64,000 nt of DNA from Notamacropus eugenii (taxonomy: Eukaryota; Chordata; Mammalia; Diprotodontia; Macropodidae), in assembly GCF_028372415.1 (NCBI RefSeq), contig NC_092876.1, forward strand, positions 64,322,885 to 64,386,884. Direction: 5' to 3'. Numbering within the stretch: position 1 is the stretch's first letter; each line of letters opens with the position of its first letter. This document shows positions 1-13,282 of the stretch, piece after piece. A program made the translations under genes and the position numbers. The notes beneath the pieces were generated by a model. The model was not told where the DNA came from. It did not search any database and worked only from the letters and a program-made list of their open reading frames with translations.

Positions 1-1405
<1,405 letters not shown>

Positions 1406-2244
1406 TCAAGCCAGCCTGGATTTCCCGTGTTTTTCTCTTTATTATTTTTCTTCCCTTTCTGTCTATCCTAGACTTTTATTCTTTGGCCCATGATTTTTAT
1501 ACTTAGCATTTCTTCAGTCTCTTCATTATGAAATTTAAGCTTTAGAAGAACTATTTTAAGTTCTGTCTTCCAAACAGATTCTATGTTATTGCCTAGTAGA
1601 GCTACCTCTACCCCAATACTCCATTTTTCTTTTTTGCCTCACCCTTAGAAATAGCAATTCCTAAAAGTTTTAAAGAGGATATTGCCTCATGGTAGGAATT
1701 TTCCTATAGCCCTGACTGTGTAATTTATTATTAACTTGTGCCTTCCCTGTAGACATTTCCCCTGGGTCCCTCCCTAACCTGTTACTCTTCTGATTTTCTG
1801 TTGCCCCTGAGAGCTCTGATTCCCCTTCTCTTGAGACAGCATGAATGGTCTCTCTAAGCACTAAATCCCTGAAAATTATACTCATTGTAGAGTCCTGAGC
1901 TCCCTTTATATACTATCTCTCTTCTCTCACGGGAACACTCATCAATGGTGCACTCCCAAAACTGAAACAAGATTTTTCTTTTCTCTCTCTTTTTCAATTC
2001 TCTTTGCCTTTTCACCAGTTCTCCTGTAGGCTCATTTTCCTAGACTATGGGAATCATTTCTCCTTTGTTGTTAGCCTTTGACTTGGCTGAGGTACACCCC
2101 ATACTTCCCTTTATTGTCCTCCTCCCCTCCCCCTTTTTATGAGCTCTCTCATTTATAATTTAGTACCACAGGGAAAAAAACCCCCCAAAACCCAAAACAT
2201 TGATTCACCTCTAAGTGAGGTGTGAGGTTTTCCTCCATATTAAG
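1406..2244. other. unassigned intergenic stretch
   Basis: No gene or repeat family recognised. The minus strand has a 71-codon open frame (1670-1885) without recognisable motifs. It could be more of a minus-strand retrocopied transcript upstream of PACRGL, or an old repeat; nothing visible decides this. Confidence 0.4.
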
Positions 2245-2470
2245 AGGAAACTAGATAGCTCAGTGGATAGAATATTGGTCTGGAAGTCCCAAGTTCAAAT
2301 CCTGCCTCAGACACTTAGCAACTGTAAGTACTAGCTACCCTGGGCAAGTCACTTAAGCTCTGTCTGCTTCAATTTCCACATATGTAAAATGGTTGATGAT
2401 AATTGTACCTACCTTTTAGGTTGTTATGACACTCAAATGAGGTAATATTTGTAAAGCACTTTGTAATCTC
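2245..2470 (+). mobile_element. MIR-like tRNA-derived SINE
   Basis: tRNA-like head (GCTCAGTGGATAGA, GTTCAAATCC), the GGGCAAGTCACTTA box, then the core and L2-like 3' part (AAATGAGGTAATATTTGTAAAGCAC). Confidence 0.8.
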
Positions 2471-2474
2471 CCAT

Positions 2475-3155
2475 TAATCTTCAATTGTTTCCTATCTCCT
2501 TGCTCCTTTCTGACTGAATATAAACATGCCCATGTCTCCCTTATATTCAGAAAACCTTCACTTGATCTGCCCATCACCACTAGCTGTCATTCTCTCTGTT
2601 TCCTCCCACATGTGGTCTAACTACTTGAGAAGACTATTTATATAACCAGTGCCTCTAATTTCCTCTAATTTCCTTTCTTCTCACTTTCTTCTTAACTGCA
2701 CTCTGATGCCTGACCTCATCATCAGTTGAAACTGCTCTCCAAAGTTACCAGTAATCTCTTAATCATCAACGTTAATGACTTTTTCTCAGTTTTCATCATA
2801 TTTTTTTTTATCTCTCTGAAGACTTTGATACTGGCAATCAATTTATTCTTCTTGATACTTTCATAAATTTACATGAATCTGTTTCTCTTGTTTCTCCATC
2901 CACCTATTTATTAGTCTCCTATACAGGATCTTCATTCAGATCATTCACAGTAAAGATGGGTGTCCCCCAGGGCTCTGTCCTGGATCCTTTTCTTTTCTCT
3001 ATGCTATTTCACATGGTGATCTTATCATATTGTGAGGATTCATCTTTTGTCTTTATGCAGATGATTGTCAAATCTATTTGTCCAATCCTAATCTTTCTCT
3101 TTCTTGATCTCCAACTGCCTATCAAATATCTTGAACTGTATGTCTGGTAGGCATC
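2475..3155 (+). mobile_element. L2 LINE fragment (reverse-transcriptase region)
   Basis: Degenerate plus-strand LINE coding sequence. The clearest block is GVPQGSVLDPFLFS at about 2956-3000, the conserved reverse-transcriptase motif. It is followed by the region leading to the LNCMSGRHLKLS segment typical of L2. The frame is broken repeatedly. Confidence 0.7.
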
Positions 3156-4448
3156 TTAAACTCAGTATGTTGGAGAGGATTTGGGGAAGACAATGGAATA
3201 GGTCAGAAAACTTTTGGCTCTCTAAATTTCCTTCACAAAAAAAGACAGAATATCACCTCAGAGCAGCAGAAATAAAGCAATTGTTCTCCTAAAATAATCT
3301 GAGGAGACCTCAGGAAAGATTCACTCCAGGCCACCTCTGTAGAATTAACAAACAGGCCACGGGGTCAGGCAGTTATGTCTAGAGGCAGCCTCAGTCTTAG
3401 CAACTTTCATTTCACAGACAGTGTGAGGGTCTGACAGCTGAGTAGGAAAAGACTGAAGGACCCTCCACTGTCGTGGGATGCCAAGCACAGCTATGCTGAC
3501 CAGATGCATCCTGGGCTGTGGCTGAAGGGAGAAGAAGTTAGTCCACACTTGGTGAGTGCAATAGCAGAGGGATGGGAACCCTGTTGGCTGTGGGCACTTG
3601 CAGGAGAACGGAGTTCCTGGTTTCATTTCTGGAGCAGAGAGGACAAATGTACCTTGCAGCCATGGGAGGGACAGCAGGGAGCAAGATCATTTGAGGAAGA
3701 GTGTGACTGGGGGCCCTATCTGTGGTTTAGGAGTGGAGAGGAGAGCCCAAGTTTGGGCCTCCCTACCCCTGCCCCAGTAGACCTCAGAAAAATAACAGTA
3801 AGAATGATGCCCTGAGGGTTTGGGCATCATTCCCCTGAGCTTGGGACTGCAACCTGATTACACTAGTAGCTGCTAAAAATAAACAAACAAATGAATGAAT
3901 GAATTTTTAAAAATGAGTAAGCAAAGGAGAAAGAACCCAATTATAGATAGTTACTTTTGGGACAAAAAAAACCTGAGTTCATATTCAGAGAAAGATAACG
4001 GAGCTAAAAACCTGCTTCTTTTTCAGTGAGAAGCCTCAGATGTGTCCTTAGAAGAACTTGAAAAGGAATTTAAAAATCAAATAAAAGATATTGAGGAAAA
4101 ATTAGGGAAAAAAAGAGCAATCCAAGAAAATCAAGAAAATTATGAAAAGAAAGTCAACCAACTTGAAATAGAGAATCAAAAACTTAGAAAATAATTCCTT
4201 GAAAATTAGAATTGGGCAAGGGGAAACTAATGATGTTCTAAGATACCAAGAAATCATAAACAAAATCAAAAGAATGAAAAAGTAGAAGAAAATGTGAAGC
4301 ATCTCATCAGAAAAATAACTGATTTGGAAAACAGATCAAGGAGAAATAATATAAAAATAGTATTACAACCTGAAAATTATGATGAAAAAAGGAATCTTGA
4401 TGTAATATTATAAGAAATTATCAAGAAAAATTGCCCTGAAGTTCTTAC

Positions 4449-4581
4449 AGGGTTGGGGAACCTGTGGCCTCAAGATCGCATGTGACCCTGTAGGTCCTCA
4501 AGTGTGGCCCTTTGACTGAACATAAACTTCACAGAACAAGCAAATCTTTTTATTAAGGGGAGGCCTCAGGTTCCCACCCCT
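4449..4581. mobile_element. hAT-like non-autonomous DNA element (shortened copy)
   Basis: Begins AGGGTTGGGGAACCTGTGGCC and ends AGGCCTCAGGTTCCCACCCCT, an imperfect terminal inverted repeat. It sits inside the ORF1 remnant. Flanks GTTCTTAC and GTTAGAAC could be a decayed 8-bp duplication. The right half of the palindrome is mostly lost; compare 13283-13473. Confidence 0.65.
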
Positions 4582-5303
4582 GTTAGAACAAGAAAGCAAA
4601 GTAGAAATAAAAAAACCCCACCATTACCACCTGAAAGGGATCCCAGGAAGAAAACTTACAGGAATACCATAGCCAAGTATCAAATCTCCCAGGTTAAGGA
4701 GAAAATATTGGAAGCAACAAGAAAAAAATAATTTAGTTATCATGGAGCTACAGTAAGAATTACACAAGACCTAGCTACTACTACAGTAAAGGATGATAGA
4801 TCTTGGAATACAATATTTGATAGAGCAAAAGAGCTGGGGTTACAATCAAGGGTAACTTGACCAGCAAAGTTAAGTATAATATTGAATTTAAAAAAAGGAT
4901 ATTTAATGAACTCAAAGACTTTCAGGTTTTTGTGACAAAACCCCCAAAACTTAAGGGAAAATTTGACATGATAACATGCAGGAGAAATACAAGGTAAACA
5001 TTAAAGACCAATTATAAGGCACTCAATAAAGTCAAATTGTGTACTTCATGTAAGTGAAAATATTATCAGTCATCTTATCATTGTCATCATTATTTGGGTA
5101 GTTTGAAAGAAAGGCATGGGCTGAGCTGGCTATGATGTATTGTTAAAAAAATAAAACTATGTAAGGAAGATGTAAAAATGAGTAATTATCTCATACAAAT
5201 GAATCATAAAAGGAAAAATTGATATAGAAAAAGCTAATCAGAGGGAGAGCAGGTAGTGCTGGAACCTTACTCTCATTGGGAATGAGTTAAAGAGGGAAAT
5301 ACA

Positions 5304-5336
5304 TACATACATACATACATACATATGTGTGTGTGT
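5304..5336. repeat. microsatellite (CATA)n then (GT)n
   Basis: Several CATA units followed by a short GT run. Confidence 0.95.
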
Positions 5337-5872
5337 ATCTAGAAGGATATAAAATTTGGAAATCTAATCTAAATTCAGAAACAAGAGGGCAAGGTGATAA
5401 GATGAGGGGAGAGGATAAGGGAGGGACTCAGAGGGGTGGATAGGTTAGGGAATAGGAGGGCAAGGTAGCAGGTAGAAGTAAAGCAGAGGAGTGAGGAAGG
5501 ATAGGGTAAATAGGGTGACAAGGATAGTAAGGAAAAACAGAAAGGAGGAAAATATATAACAAGCAATTATAGCTTAAAAAAAGTGAATAGGAAGAATTTA
5601 CTCATAGAGTGGAAAAGGAGAGCACATTAAAAATTACAACTTGACCATATGTTGCTTTCAGGAAACATGATAGAAATGACAGATACACACAAAGATAAAA
5701 TAAAAGACAGGAGTAGAATTTAGTAGATAAAAAAAAGCAGGGATAGTAATAATTTTCACAGAAAAAAATTAAAGTTAAAATAAATTTGATCAAAAGTGAA
5801 AAATAGAGAGAGTATACCATGTGTCAGCAATATTATTCCATTTTTTTTTTAGAACATTTAAAATACCTAGAC

Positions 5873-8800
5873 AGGACCAAGATGGTGGAGTAAAAGCAGG
5901 GACTTGCTACAGCTCTCCCTCCAAGCCCAGCTGAACACCAGTAAAAAAAGACTCTAAACAAACACTGATCTGTAGAACCCACAGAAAGATGGAGTGAAGC
6001 AAATCTCCAGCCCAAGACAGCCTGGAAAGTAAATGGGAAGCATCTATCACATCAAGCTGGGAGCAGAGTGCAGTCCAACATGGGCGGCACTAGCACAGAG
6101 GGAACTGAACAGGTCTTGGGGGAACTGAATCTCTGGCAACTGTGACAGTTTCCGGATTTCAAAACACCAAAACGCCGAGGACAAATTGGAAAGTCAGTGG
6201 AAAAACCTGTCTGAACTAAGTAAGAATGGTCCAGCCCCAGCCCCAGGGCAGCAGAGGAGGTGGAGGAGCCCACAGCAGCCACAGTGAAGGCAGAGGCAAT
6301 GCCTGTTTCTGGAGCTCTAGGCCCACAGATTGTTGGAGAATCAAGCAGCTGACCGTACACCTCCCCACTGCCACTAGAAGCAGAGAACTACCTTGACAAA
6401 GTGCTCAAAAGTCAAGTAAATGGCTGGGGGAATGAGCAAAAGCTAGAAAAAGAATCAGATTGTAGAATTTTACTTTGGGGACAAGGAAGACCAAAACATG
6501 CAAACAGAAGAAAACAAAGTTAAAGCTCCTCCATCCAAAGCTTCCAAGAAAAATAGGAATTGGTCTCAGGCCTTGGAAGAGCTCAAAAAGGATTTTCAGA
6601 ATCAAATAAGAGAAGTAGAGCAAAAGTTTGGAAGAGAAATGAGAGTGAGGCAAGAAAATCATGAAGAATGAGTCAACTCCTTGCTAAAGGGGAACCCAAA
6701 AAATGCTGAAGAAAATATCACCCTAAAAATAGACTAACCCAAATGGCAAAAGAGATTGAAAAAGCCAATAAAGAGAATGCCTTAAAAAGCAGAATTGGCC
6801 AGAGGGAAAAGAACGTTCAAAAGCACGCTAAAAAAATAATTCCTTAAAGATTAGAATGGAGCAGATGGAAGCTAATGACTTTGTGAAAAATTAAGAAATT
6901 ATGTGCGTATGTGTTTGTTCTTCGTTGCTGAAGAAGACCATGCCATCAGAGAAATAATGACACGACTTGCACTTGACTTTGTTTTGAGTGAGTGAGGGCT
7001 GTGCAGGTCACCAGCCTCACTTCTCCTCCAGAGCATCTTCTAAATCCAGGGACCAGATATTCATCAGGATGATTGGACATGACTCAGGATGAGGCAATTG
7101 GGGTTAAGGTCACACAGCTAGTGAGTGTCAAGTGTCTGAGGTGAGATTTGAACTCAGGTCCTCCTGACTCCTGCACTGGTGTTCTATCCACTATACCACC
7201 TAGCTGCCCCAACAGAAAAACCTCTAATAAAGGTTCAATATACAAGACATACAATTAAAACAGATGTAGACATATATAAAAGACCAAAAGCCATTACTCA
7301 TATATATGTGGACAAAGACTATGAGCAAACACAAAACCAAAAGAATGAAAAAAAAAACCCAGCAGACTTTGTGAAATATCTCATTGGGAAAAGAACTGAC
7401 TTGGAAAACAGATCCAGGAGAGATAATTTAAAAATTATTGGACCACTTGAAAGCCATGATCAGAAAAAGAACCTAGACATAATATTTCAAGAAATTATCA
7501 AGGAAAACTGCCCTGATATTCTAGAACCAGAGGGTAAAATAGATATTTAAAGAATCCACCAATTGTCTCCTGAAAGAGATCCCAAAAGGAAAATTCCTAG
7601 GAATATTATAGCCAAATTCCAGACCTCCCAGGTCAAGGAGAAAATATTGCAAGCAGACAGAAAGAAACAATTTGAGTATTATGTAAATACAATCAGGGAT
7701 AACACAAAATCTAGCAGCTTCTATATTAAGGGATTGGAAGGCTTGGAATATGATATTCCAGAGGTATAAGGAGCTAGGATTAAAACCAAGAATCACCTAC
7801 CCAGCAAAACTGAGTCTAATACTTCAGGGGAAAAAGTGGTCATTAAATGAAATAAAGGACTTTCAAGCATTCTTGATGGAAAGATCAAAGCTGAATAGAA
7901 AATTTGACTTTCAAACACTAGAATCAAGAGAAGAATAAAAAAGAAAACAGGAAAGAGAAATCATAAGGGACTTACTAAAGTTGAGCTGTTTACATTCCTA
8001 TGTGGAAAGATCATATTTGTAACTCTTGAGACTTTTCTCAGTATTAGGGTAGTTGGAGGGATTATATATACGTAGAAGGAGGGCACAGGATGAGTTGAAT
8101 ATGAAGGGATGATACCTAAAAAAATAAAATTAAGGAAAGAGAGAGGAATATATTGGGAGAAGGAGAAAAGGAGAAATAGAATGGGGTAAATCATCTCTCA
8201 CACAAAATAGGAAAGAAAAAACTTTTTCAATCGAGAGGAAGAGGGGGAAGATGAGAGGGAAAGAGTGAACCTTACTATTATTGGCATTGGCTTAAGGAGG
8301 GAATAACATCAATTTGGTGTGAAAATCTATCTTACCCAATAGAAAAGTAGGGAGGAAGGGGATAAGTAGGGGCTGAGGGGATGATAAAAGGGAGGGCAAA
8401 TGGGAGAAGGGGGTAATCAGAAATAAACACTTTTGAGGAGGGACAGGGTTAAAAGACAGAATAGAATAAATGGGGGGTAAGATAGAATGGAGGGAAATTA
8501 GTTAATGTTTCACAACATGACTATTATGGAAGTGTTTTGCATGATTACACATGTATAACCTATATCGAATTGCTTGCCTTCTCAGTGGGGTATAACCCAT
8601 ATAGAATTGCTTGCCTTTTCAGTGGGGATAGGTGGGGAAGGAGGAAGGGAGAGAAGCTGGAACTCAAAGTTTTGAAAATGAATGTTAAAAATTGTTTTTA
8701 CATGCAGCTGGGAAATGACATACAGGCAATGGGGTATAGAAATCTATCTTGGCCTACAAGAAAATAGAGGGGATGGGGATAAGAGAAGGGAAGGATGTGA

Positions 8801-8960
8801 TAGAAGGGAGGGCAGATTGGGGGAAGGGGTAATCAAAATATACATTGTATTGGGGAAGGGTGAGGGAAGAGATGGGGAGAAAATTTGAAACTCAAAATCT
8901 TGTGGAAGTGAATGCTGAAAACTAAAAATAAATAAATAAATTTTTTAAAAAAGAAAAAAA
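5873..8960 (+). mobile_element. Half-L1 (HAL1-like) element, ORF1-only, with target-site duplications
   Basis: Starts AGGACCAAGATGGTGGAG, typical of L1 5' ends. It carries an ORF1 from about 6490 to 7938 in several frames: coiled coil, then LENRSRRDNLKIIG, PERDPKRKIPRNI, QVKEKILQA and ITYPAKLSL, the L1 RNA-binding ORF1 signatures. ORF1 is followed directly by an L1-type 3' UTR ending TGAAAACTAAAAATAAATAAAT, with no ORF2, as in half-L1 elements. Flanks TAAAATACCTAGAC (5859-5872) and TAAAACACCCAGAC (8961-8974) form a 14-bp duplication with two mismatches. ORF1 is shifted near 7550 and 7760 and interrupted by a SINE at 6901-7211. It would have needed L1 enzymes in trans. Confidence 0.8.
6901..7211 (-). 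mobile_element. RTE-tailed tRNA-derived SINE (reverse orientation)
   Basis: Read on the minus strand: GGGGCAGCTAGGTGG head, GAGTTCAAATC box, a middle part shared with 37770-38088 and 63308-63629, and a tail ending GAAGAACAAACACATACG. It interrupts ORF1 of the half-L1. About 110 bases after it (7212-7320) also do not match L1. Confidence 0.85.
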
Positions 8961-8974
8961 TAAAACACCCAGAC

Positions 8975-9409
8975 ATTATAAAATACTTGAGCATATACCT
9001 GCCAAAACAGACCCAGGAACTATATGAACATACACATAGAACACTTTTTAAGCAAATAAATTCAGATCTAAATAATTGAAGTAATATTTATTGTTCATGG
9101 ATAGGTAGCACCAATATAATTTTTAAAATGACAATTTTACCTAACTAATCTATTTATTCATTGTCATTCCAATTAAATTATTAAAATTATTTTACTGAGT
9201 TAGAAAAAATAACAACAAAGTTCATTTGAAAGAACAAAAGGTCAGGAACTTCAAAGAAACTAGGGGAAATCTTAACATGTAAAGGAAGTAGATTCAGCAA
9301 TATCATACTTTAAGCTATTTTATCAGGTGAGCCCATTGTTGAAATGTAAAAAGGATAATTTTGGTTATTTTAAATGAAATTTTTCTTCTATAAATAAAAT
9401 TGATTTTGA
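8975..9409 (+). mobile_element. L1 ORF2 C-terminal fragment (continuation of the 3160-5872 copy)
   Basis: Encodes decayed L1 ORF2 C-terminal sequence (ELYEHT, then a DLNN...IYCSWIGR-like segment and KFIxKNKR). It continues the element interrupted at 5872 by the half-L1, and is itself interrupted by RTE sequence at 9410. Confidence 0.7.
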
Positions 9410-10214
9410 TTGGTGGGTCATTGTCCTTCATTTTTGAAAAGGATCAAAATGACATCACTAAGCTAGAGTCAAGTTTTCAGTGTGTCTGACTGTGGCTGAT
9501 CAGACCAACACAAATTGAGAATGCTCTATCACATGTCTGGCGCAAATAGTCTATTTGAACACTTGGGGTGGATAGTATAAATTTGCACATCCCGTGTTTC
9601 CTTTGAGCTATTTCAATTCTGCTTTGCTCATACAACACAGCACGTACTCCAATGTGGGCACGCCAAGCTGAACAGTCCTATGCCAGTGTCACACAATCAG
9701 TTCCAAAGTTCTTAAGAGAGACCTTGAGAGTATCCTTCTATCAATTCTTCTGACCATCATGTGAATGCTTGCTCTGTGTGAGTTCCTCATAAAATAGTCT
9801 TTTAGGTAAGCTTAGGTTTGGTATTTGAAAAACATGGCCAGTCCATTGGAGCTACAGTCTCTGAAGCAGAGTGCGATTGCTTGGCAGTTTAGTTTGAGAA
9901 AGAACTCAGAGTCTGGTACCTTATCCTGCCCAGTGATCTTCAGAATCTTCCTAAGTCAGTTCAAATGCAAGTGATTCAATTTCCTGGCATGGCACTGGTA
10001 GACTGTCCAGGTTTCACAGGCATACAACAATGAGGTCAGCACAACAGCTCTGTACTATAGACCTTCAGTTTGGTAGTCAACCTAATATCTCTTCTCTCCC
10101 ACCCTTTCCATTGGAGCCTCCCAAACACTGAGCTAGTTCTGGCAATGCATGTATCAACCTTATGATCAATGTGTACATTCCTGAAAAGTATACTACCAAG
10201 GTATGTGAACTTAT
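9410..10214 (-). mobile_element. RTE-type LINE 3' region, minus arm
   Basis: The minus strand encodes the reverse-transcriptase end region (FTYLGSILFRNVHID, then TTKLKVY), decayed C-terminal coding sequence, and the 3' UTR ending GAAGGACAATGACCCACC at the low-coordinate end. It is back to back with a plus-strand copy of the last ~300 bp of the same family. Confidence 0.75.
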
Positions 10215-10515
10215 CCACAGATTGTGTGACATGGGAGTTGCTGGCACAGGACTGTGTAGCATGGCATGCCCATATCAGAGAAGGTTCTATGCTCTATGAG
10301 CAAAGCAGAATTGAAATAGCTCAGAAGTATAAGATGCGCAAATTTAGAGAATCCATCCCAAATGTTCACAGGGAGTATATGTGCCTAACCTGTGCTAGAG
10401 CATGCTGAGCTTGTATTGGTCTGATCAGCCAGTTGGACATATTGAAACTTGACTCTAGCAATAGTGATGTCATTTTGATCTCTTCAAGAATGAAGGACAA
10501 CCACCAATCAACCAA
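10215..10515 (+). mobile_element. RTE-type LINE 3' end, plus arm
   Basis: Encodes LAQDCVAWHAHIREG...YEQSRIEIAQ and a decayed finger (CLTCARAC), then the 3' UTR ending GAATGAAGGACAACCACC. It differs at many positions from the minus arm, so it is either an old inverted duplication or a second insertion. Confidence 0.75.
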
Positions 10516-10800
10516 TATGTAAATATATCCACACATAATTGTAGCCTTCTTTGGGGGAGGATAGAGAAAGGGGGAAAAATGAAGTAAAAAGTGCACAGCA
10601 GAGAACAGAAGAAAATCAACAAGGAAGCAAAGAAACGCCAGTCAGCTTTGAAAACAATGTGTAGCATTTATTATATAGGTTTTCTTGAAATAGAAATTTA
10701 TTGTTTTATATTGAATCCTCACTCATGGTCTGCTGTGTTCATGGCAATGTTTTCTTTTTTCTTTTCTCCTTTTGTATTTAAATTTAAAATAAAAAAAATT
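10516..10800 (+). mobile_element. L1 3' UTR piece with A-rich tail
   Basis: Closely parallels 15875-16110 (GGGAAAAATGAAGTAAAAA, then AGCTTTGAAAACAATGT, ending TTTAAAATAAAAAAAA). It is the 3' end of the L1 copy that begins at 3160. Confidence 0.65.
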
Positions 10801-10802
10801 AC

Positions 10803-11690
10803 CAAAACAAATGCAACATGTCCAAAACTGAACTTAATATCTTTTACCCCAAATGTTCCCTCTCCTCTTTCTGACTTCTCTCTTACTGTCGAGAATACCA
10901 CCATCCTTCCAATCACCCATGCTCACAATCTAGGTGACATCCTTAACTCATTCCCCATATCCAATCATTTGTCAAGTCCTACTGTTTCTACCTTCCTAAA
11001 GACAGAATCTCTCTCATGTATGCCCTCTCCTCTCCTCTGGTAGAGGCCCTATTGCCCCAAGCCTTGACCGTGGCAGTAACCTGCTGTCTTTTACTCATCC
11101 CCCTTCATTCTAGCCTCCTTTCAGTTGATCTGCCTCAAGCACACACAGGTGTGACCATGTCACTCCCATATCCAGTCAATGCTTGTGGCTCCCCATTGCC
11201 TTCAGAATCGAATAGGAAGTTCTCTATTTGGCTTTTAAAGCCCTTCATTATTTGGCTCTTCCCTTTTCCATCTTCTTATACCTTACTCCCCTCTACACAC
11301 TCTCTGATCCTGTGACACTGGCCTCCTTCTTGTTCCTCAAACCAGACACTCCATCTTCTCATTTCACTTGATGCTCCCCATTTCTGGAGCGATCTTCCCC
11401 TCCATCTCTGCCTCCTGGCTTCCCTGGCTTCCTTCAAATTTCAGCTAAAACCCCACCTCCTGCAAGGAACCCTTCCCAATACTCCTTCATCTAATCTTAG
11501 TACCTTCCCTCTGAGATGATTATTTCCAATTTGTCCTATACGTGTTTTGTTTGTTCATAGTTATTTGCACGTTGTCTCCCCTGTTAGACTGTGAGGTCCT
11601 GGAGAACAGCGCCAGGTTTTTTTTTCTTTCTTTTTGTCCTCTGTTGTCTTTCACAGCAATGCCTGGGGCATAGCTTGATAAATGCTTTTG
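10803..11690 (+). mobile_element. L2 LINE, 3' coding part and 3' UTR
   Basis: Reads through the L2 C-terminal coding region (ITHAHNLGDILNS block, GVTMSLPYPVN, PFIIWLFPF) into the typical L2 3' UTR: GTTATTTGCACGTTGTCTCC, GACTGTGAGGTCCT, CAATGCCTGGGGCATAG and GATAAATGCTTTT. Several frameshifts. Confidence 0.85.
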
Positions 11691-11699
11691 GATCTGACA

Positions 11700-11860
11700 A
11701 TCTCTCCCGGTCATCTCTCATCGGTAAAAGGGTCCTAGCAATAGCTGCATTACTTGCTGCACAGAGCTCTTGTGAGATGCCATTGAGATAATGTAAGTAA
11801 AAGACTTGGTCAACCTTTGTGTGCTATAGAAACACAAATTATTATCATCCTCCACATATT
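11700..11860 (+). mobile_element. SINE core / 3' fragment
   Basis: Matches the 3' half of MIR-like SINEs (TGAGATGCCATTGAGATAATGTAA, GTGCTATAGAAACACAAATTATTATCATC region). The tRNA head is missing. Confidence 0.6.
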
Positions 11861-11889
11861 TGAACAATAAAAGCTGTCCCAATGTGGAA

Positions 11890-11994
11890 ATGGCTGTTTT
11901 ATAGGGTAGCAAGTTCCCTCTCCATGGAGGTGTTCAAGTTTTAAGCTCGTTGCCATTTTCAAGAATAAGTGGGGAATATGCTGGGGAAGCCTAA
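11890..11994 (+). mobile_element. CR1/L3 LINE 3' fragment
   Basis: Resembles the CR1/L3 3' region (TTCCCTCTCCATGGAGGTG, TTCAAG, then TAAGTGGGGAATATG). It stops at the poly-T of the BLOC1S2 retrocopy. Confidence 0.5.
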
Positions 11995-12750
11995 TTTTTT
12001 TGAGGGTCAAAAGTCGCATTTATTATTTAAGTTGAAGAACAGGTTATGAAGGGGGTGGAAGGGAGCTTTAGAGGAAGGGGAGGAGGGAGAAGACACTCAT
12101 CTGTTTCTGCTCTAGATGGGGTTGATCCTGATTTCTGAGCCTTGGTCCAGGGCACACAATGAAATACACAATAAGGTAAGGTTCCAAGGGGTGCAGGTTT
12201 AGGAAAACATCAGGATGGCCAGAGTTACACATTCAACTAGAGGTGGGGGCTGGGATTCTCCTTGGATCAGCAGCAGAGTTTCCTTTCGGGAACTGAAGCA
12301 TAGCGGTAAGTTCCATCTCACTTATTTCAGCTCTTACAAAACATTTTTGTAGTTAAAGTCTTTGTGCTAAAGAATTCTTCCATGGCCTCTATAACTTGTT
12401 GTATTTCTGGTTTCTTTGCACACGTATCTACCTTGTAAGCCACCTGCTCCAGAGCTGCTGTTTGCTACTCAGTTAAAGTGATCTGATCCAGATAAGGCTC
12501 AAGTGCTGCAAATTTCTGATTTAAGTCTTTCAGGTTTCTATTTTACTACAATATCCTTCATTTCTAGATACTTCAAGCTAGTCAGTTTGTTCATATTTTC
12601 CAAAAGTTTTTAGTTTTCACTGGTGGCTGTCAGCTCACCCATCAGGTATGTGGCCATTTTGGAGAACAGGTCCATTTTGGACTCATCCCTGGGATGTCCT
12701 CCTCTGCTCGATGGCCTTGTTGACTGTCTCCACCACAGCATTGTTTAAGA
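11995..12750 (-). pseudogene. BLOC1S2: BLOC1S2 processed pseudogene
   Basis: The minus strand encodes a decayed copy of BLOC-1 subunit 2, a small coiled-coil protein of lysosome-related organelle biogenesis. Visible blocks are DLFSKMATYLMGELTATSEN, a stop where the parent has Y, KLLENMNKLTSLKYLEMKDI, NLKDLNQKFAALEPYLDQI and a TALEQVAYKVDT-like end. There are at least two in-frame stops and a small frame change, with no introns. A 3' UTR leads to AATAAA (complement at 12019-12024) and a short A tail, seen as seven T at 11995-12001. The start codon and N-terminal ~20 codons are degraded. I could not see matching target-site duplications. Confidence 0.85.
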
Positions 12751-13282
12751 GAAGAGAGGAAGGAGAAAGGAGAGAATAGAAGGAAGAGGAGGGGAGGGGA
12801 GGAGAAAAGGGGAGAAAAAGGGGAATTCTAGTTTTGTTGGATTATAGATGTAGGACTAGAAGTGACCTTAGATGGAGGACATCTAGACAGCGTCTTTATT
12901 TTGTAGATGACCAAACTGAGCTACAAGGAAATGAGGTGAATTACTCATGAAGGGACTGGACAAAACTCTTTCAAATGTTGAGAGCTTATGATTTCAATTG
13001 CCATTCTCTGAGAGATCACTAGGTGGCCCCTGGAACTGTATAAGGGTTGCTGAAACATCAATGCCCCCTATCTGTTAGTCAAGCACAGGGCTGAAGACCA
13101 ACTACAGTCATCTAGTGACAGATGCAAGCTGCCTCCTCCTCATCCCCACCTGCTTTTCTCCTCTGATTCAGATGATCTCGCGTGCATCAGGACCTAAAAC
13201 AAAAACAATGATGATGGAAAAAGTGATGGGGAGAAAAGCAGAAGTGGAAGAGTGATGTAAGAAATGATAAAATCTAGACTTG
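12751..13282. other. unassigned stretch with purine-rich start
   Basis: Begins with a GA-rich tract (about 12748-12825), then an old repeat-like piece (TAGATGACCAAACTGAG near 12900, SINE-like on the minus strand). Nothing coding recognised. Confidence 0.4.

Larger units (their letters stand above)
3160..5872 (+). mobile_element. L1 element, 5' UTR, ORF1 remnant and start of ORF2 (internally deleted)
   Basis: From about 3160 to 3860 the sequence resembles the 5' UTR of marsupial L1. From 4020 to 4930 it carries a decayed ORF1 (coiled-coil region, then LENRSRRNN-like and the PAKLS motif near 4861-4880). Inter-ORF sequence follows, and from 5600 the endonuclease start of ORF2 (CCFQET-like, DTHR). 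The remaining pieces are at 8975-9405 and 10516-10800, beyond two later insertions. The sequence jumps from the endonuclease start to the C-terminal part of ORF2, so the RT domain is absent; a second copy at 15111-16110 has the same junction. A hAT-like element interrupts ORF1 at 4449-4581. Confidence 0.65.

Noticed and set aside
10591-11315. Overlapping plus-strand frames of 150 and 99 codons
   Set aside because: They read from an L1 tail into L2 coding remnants.
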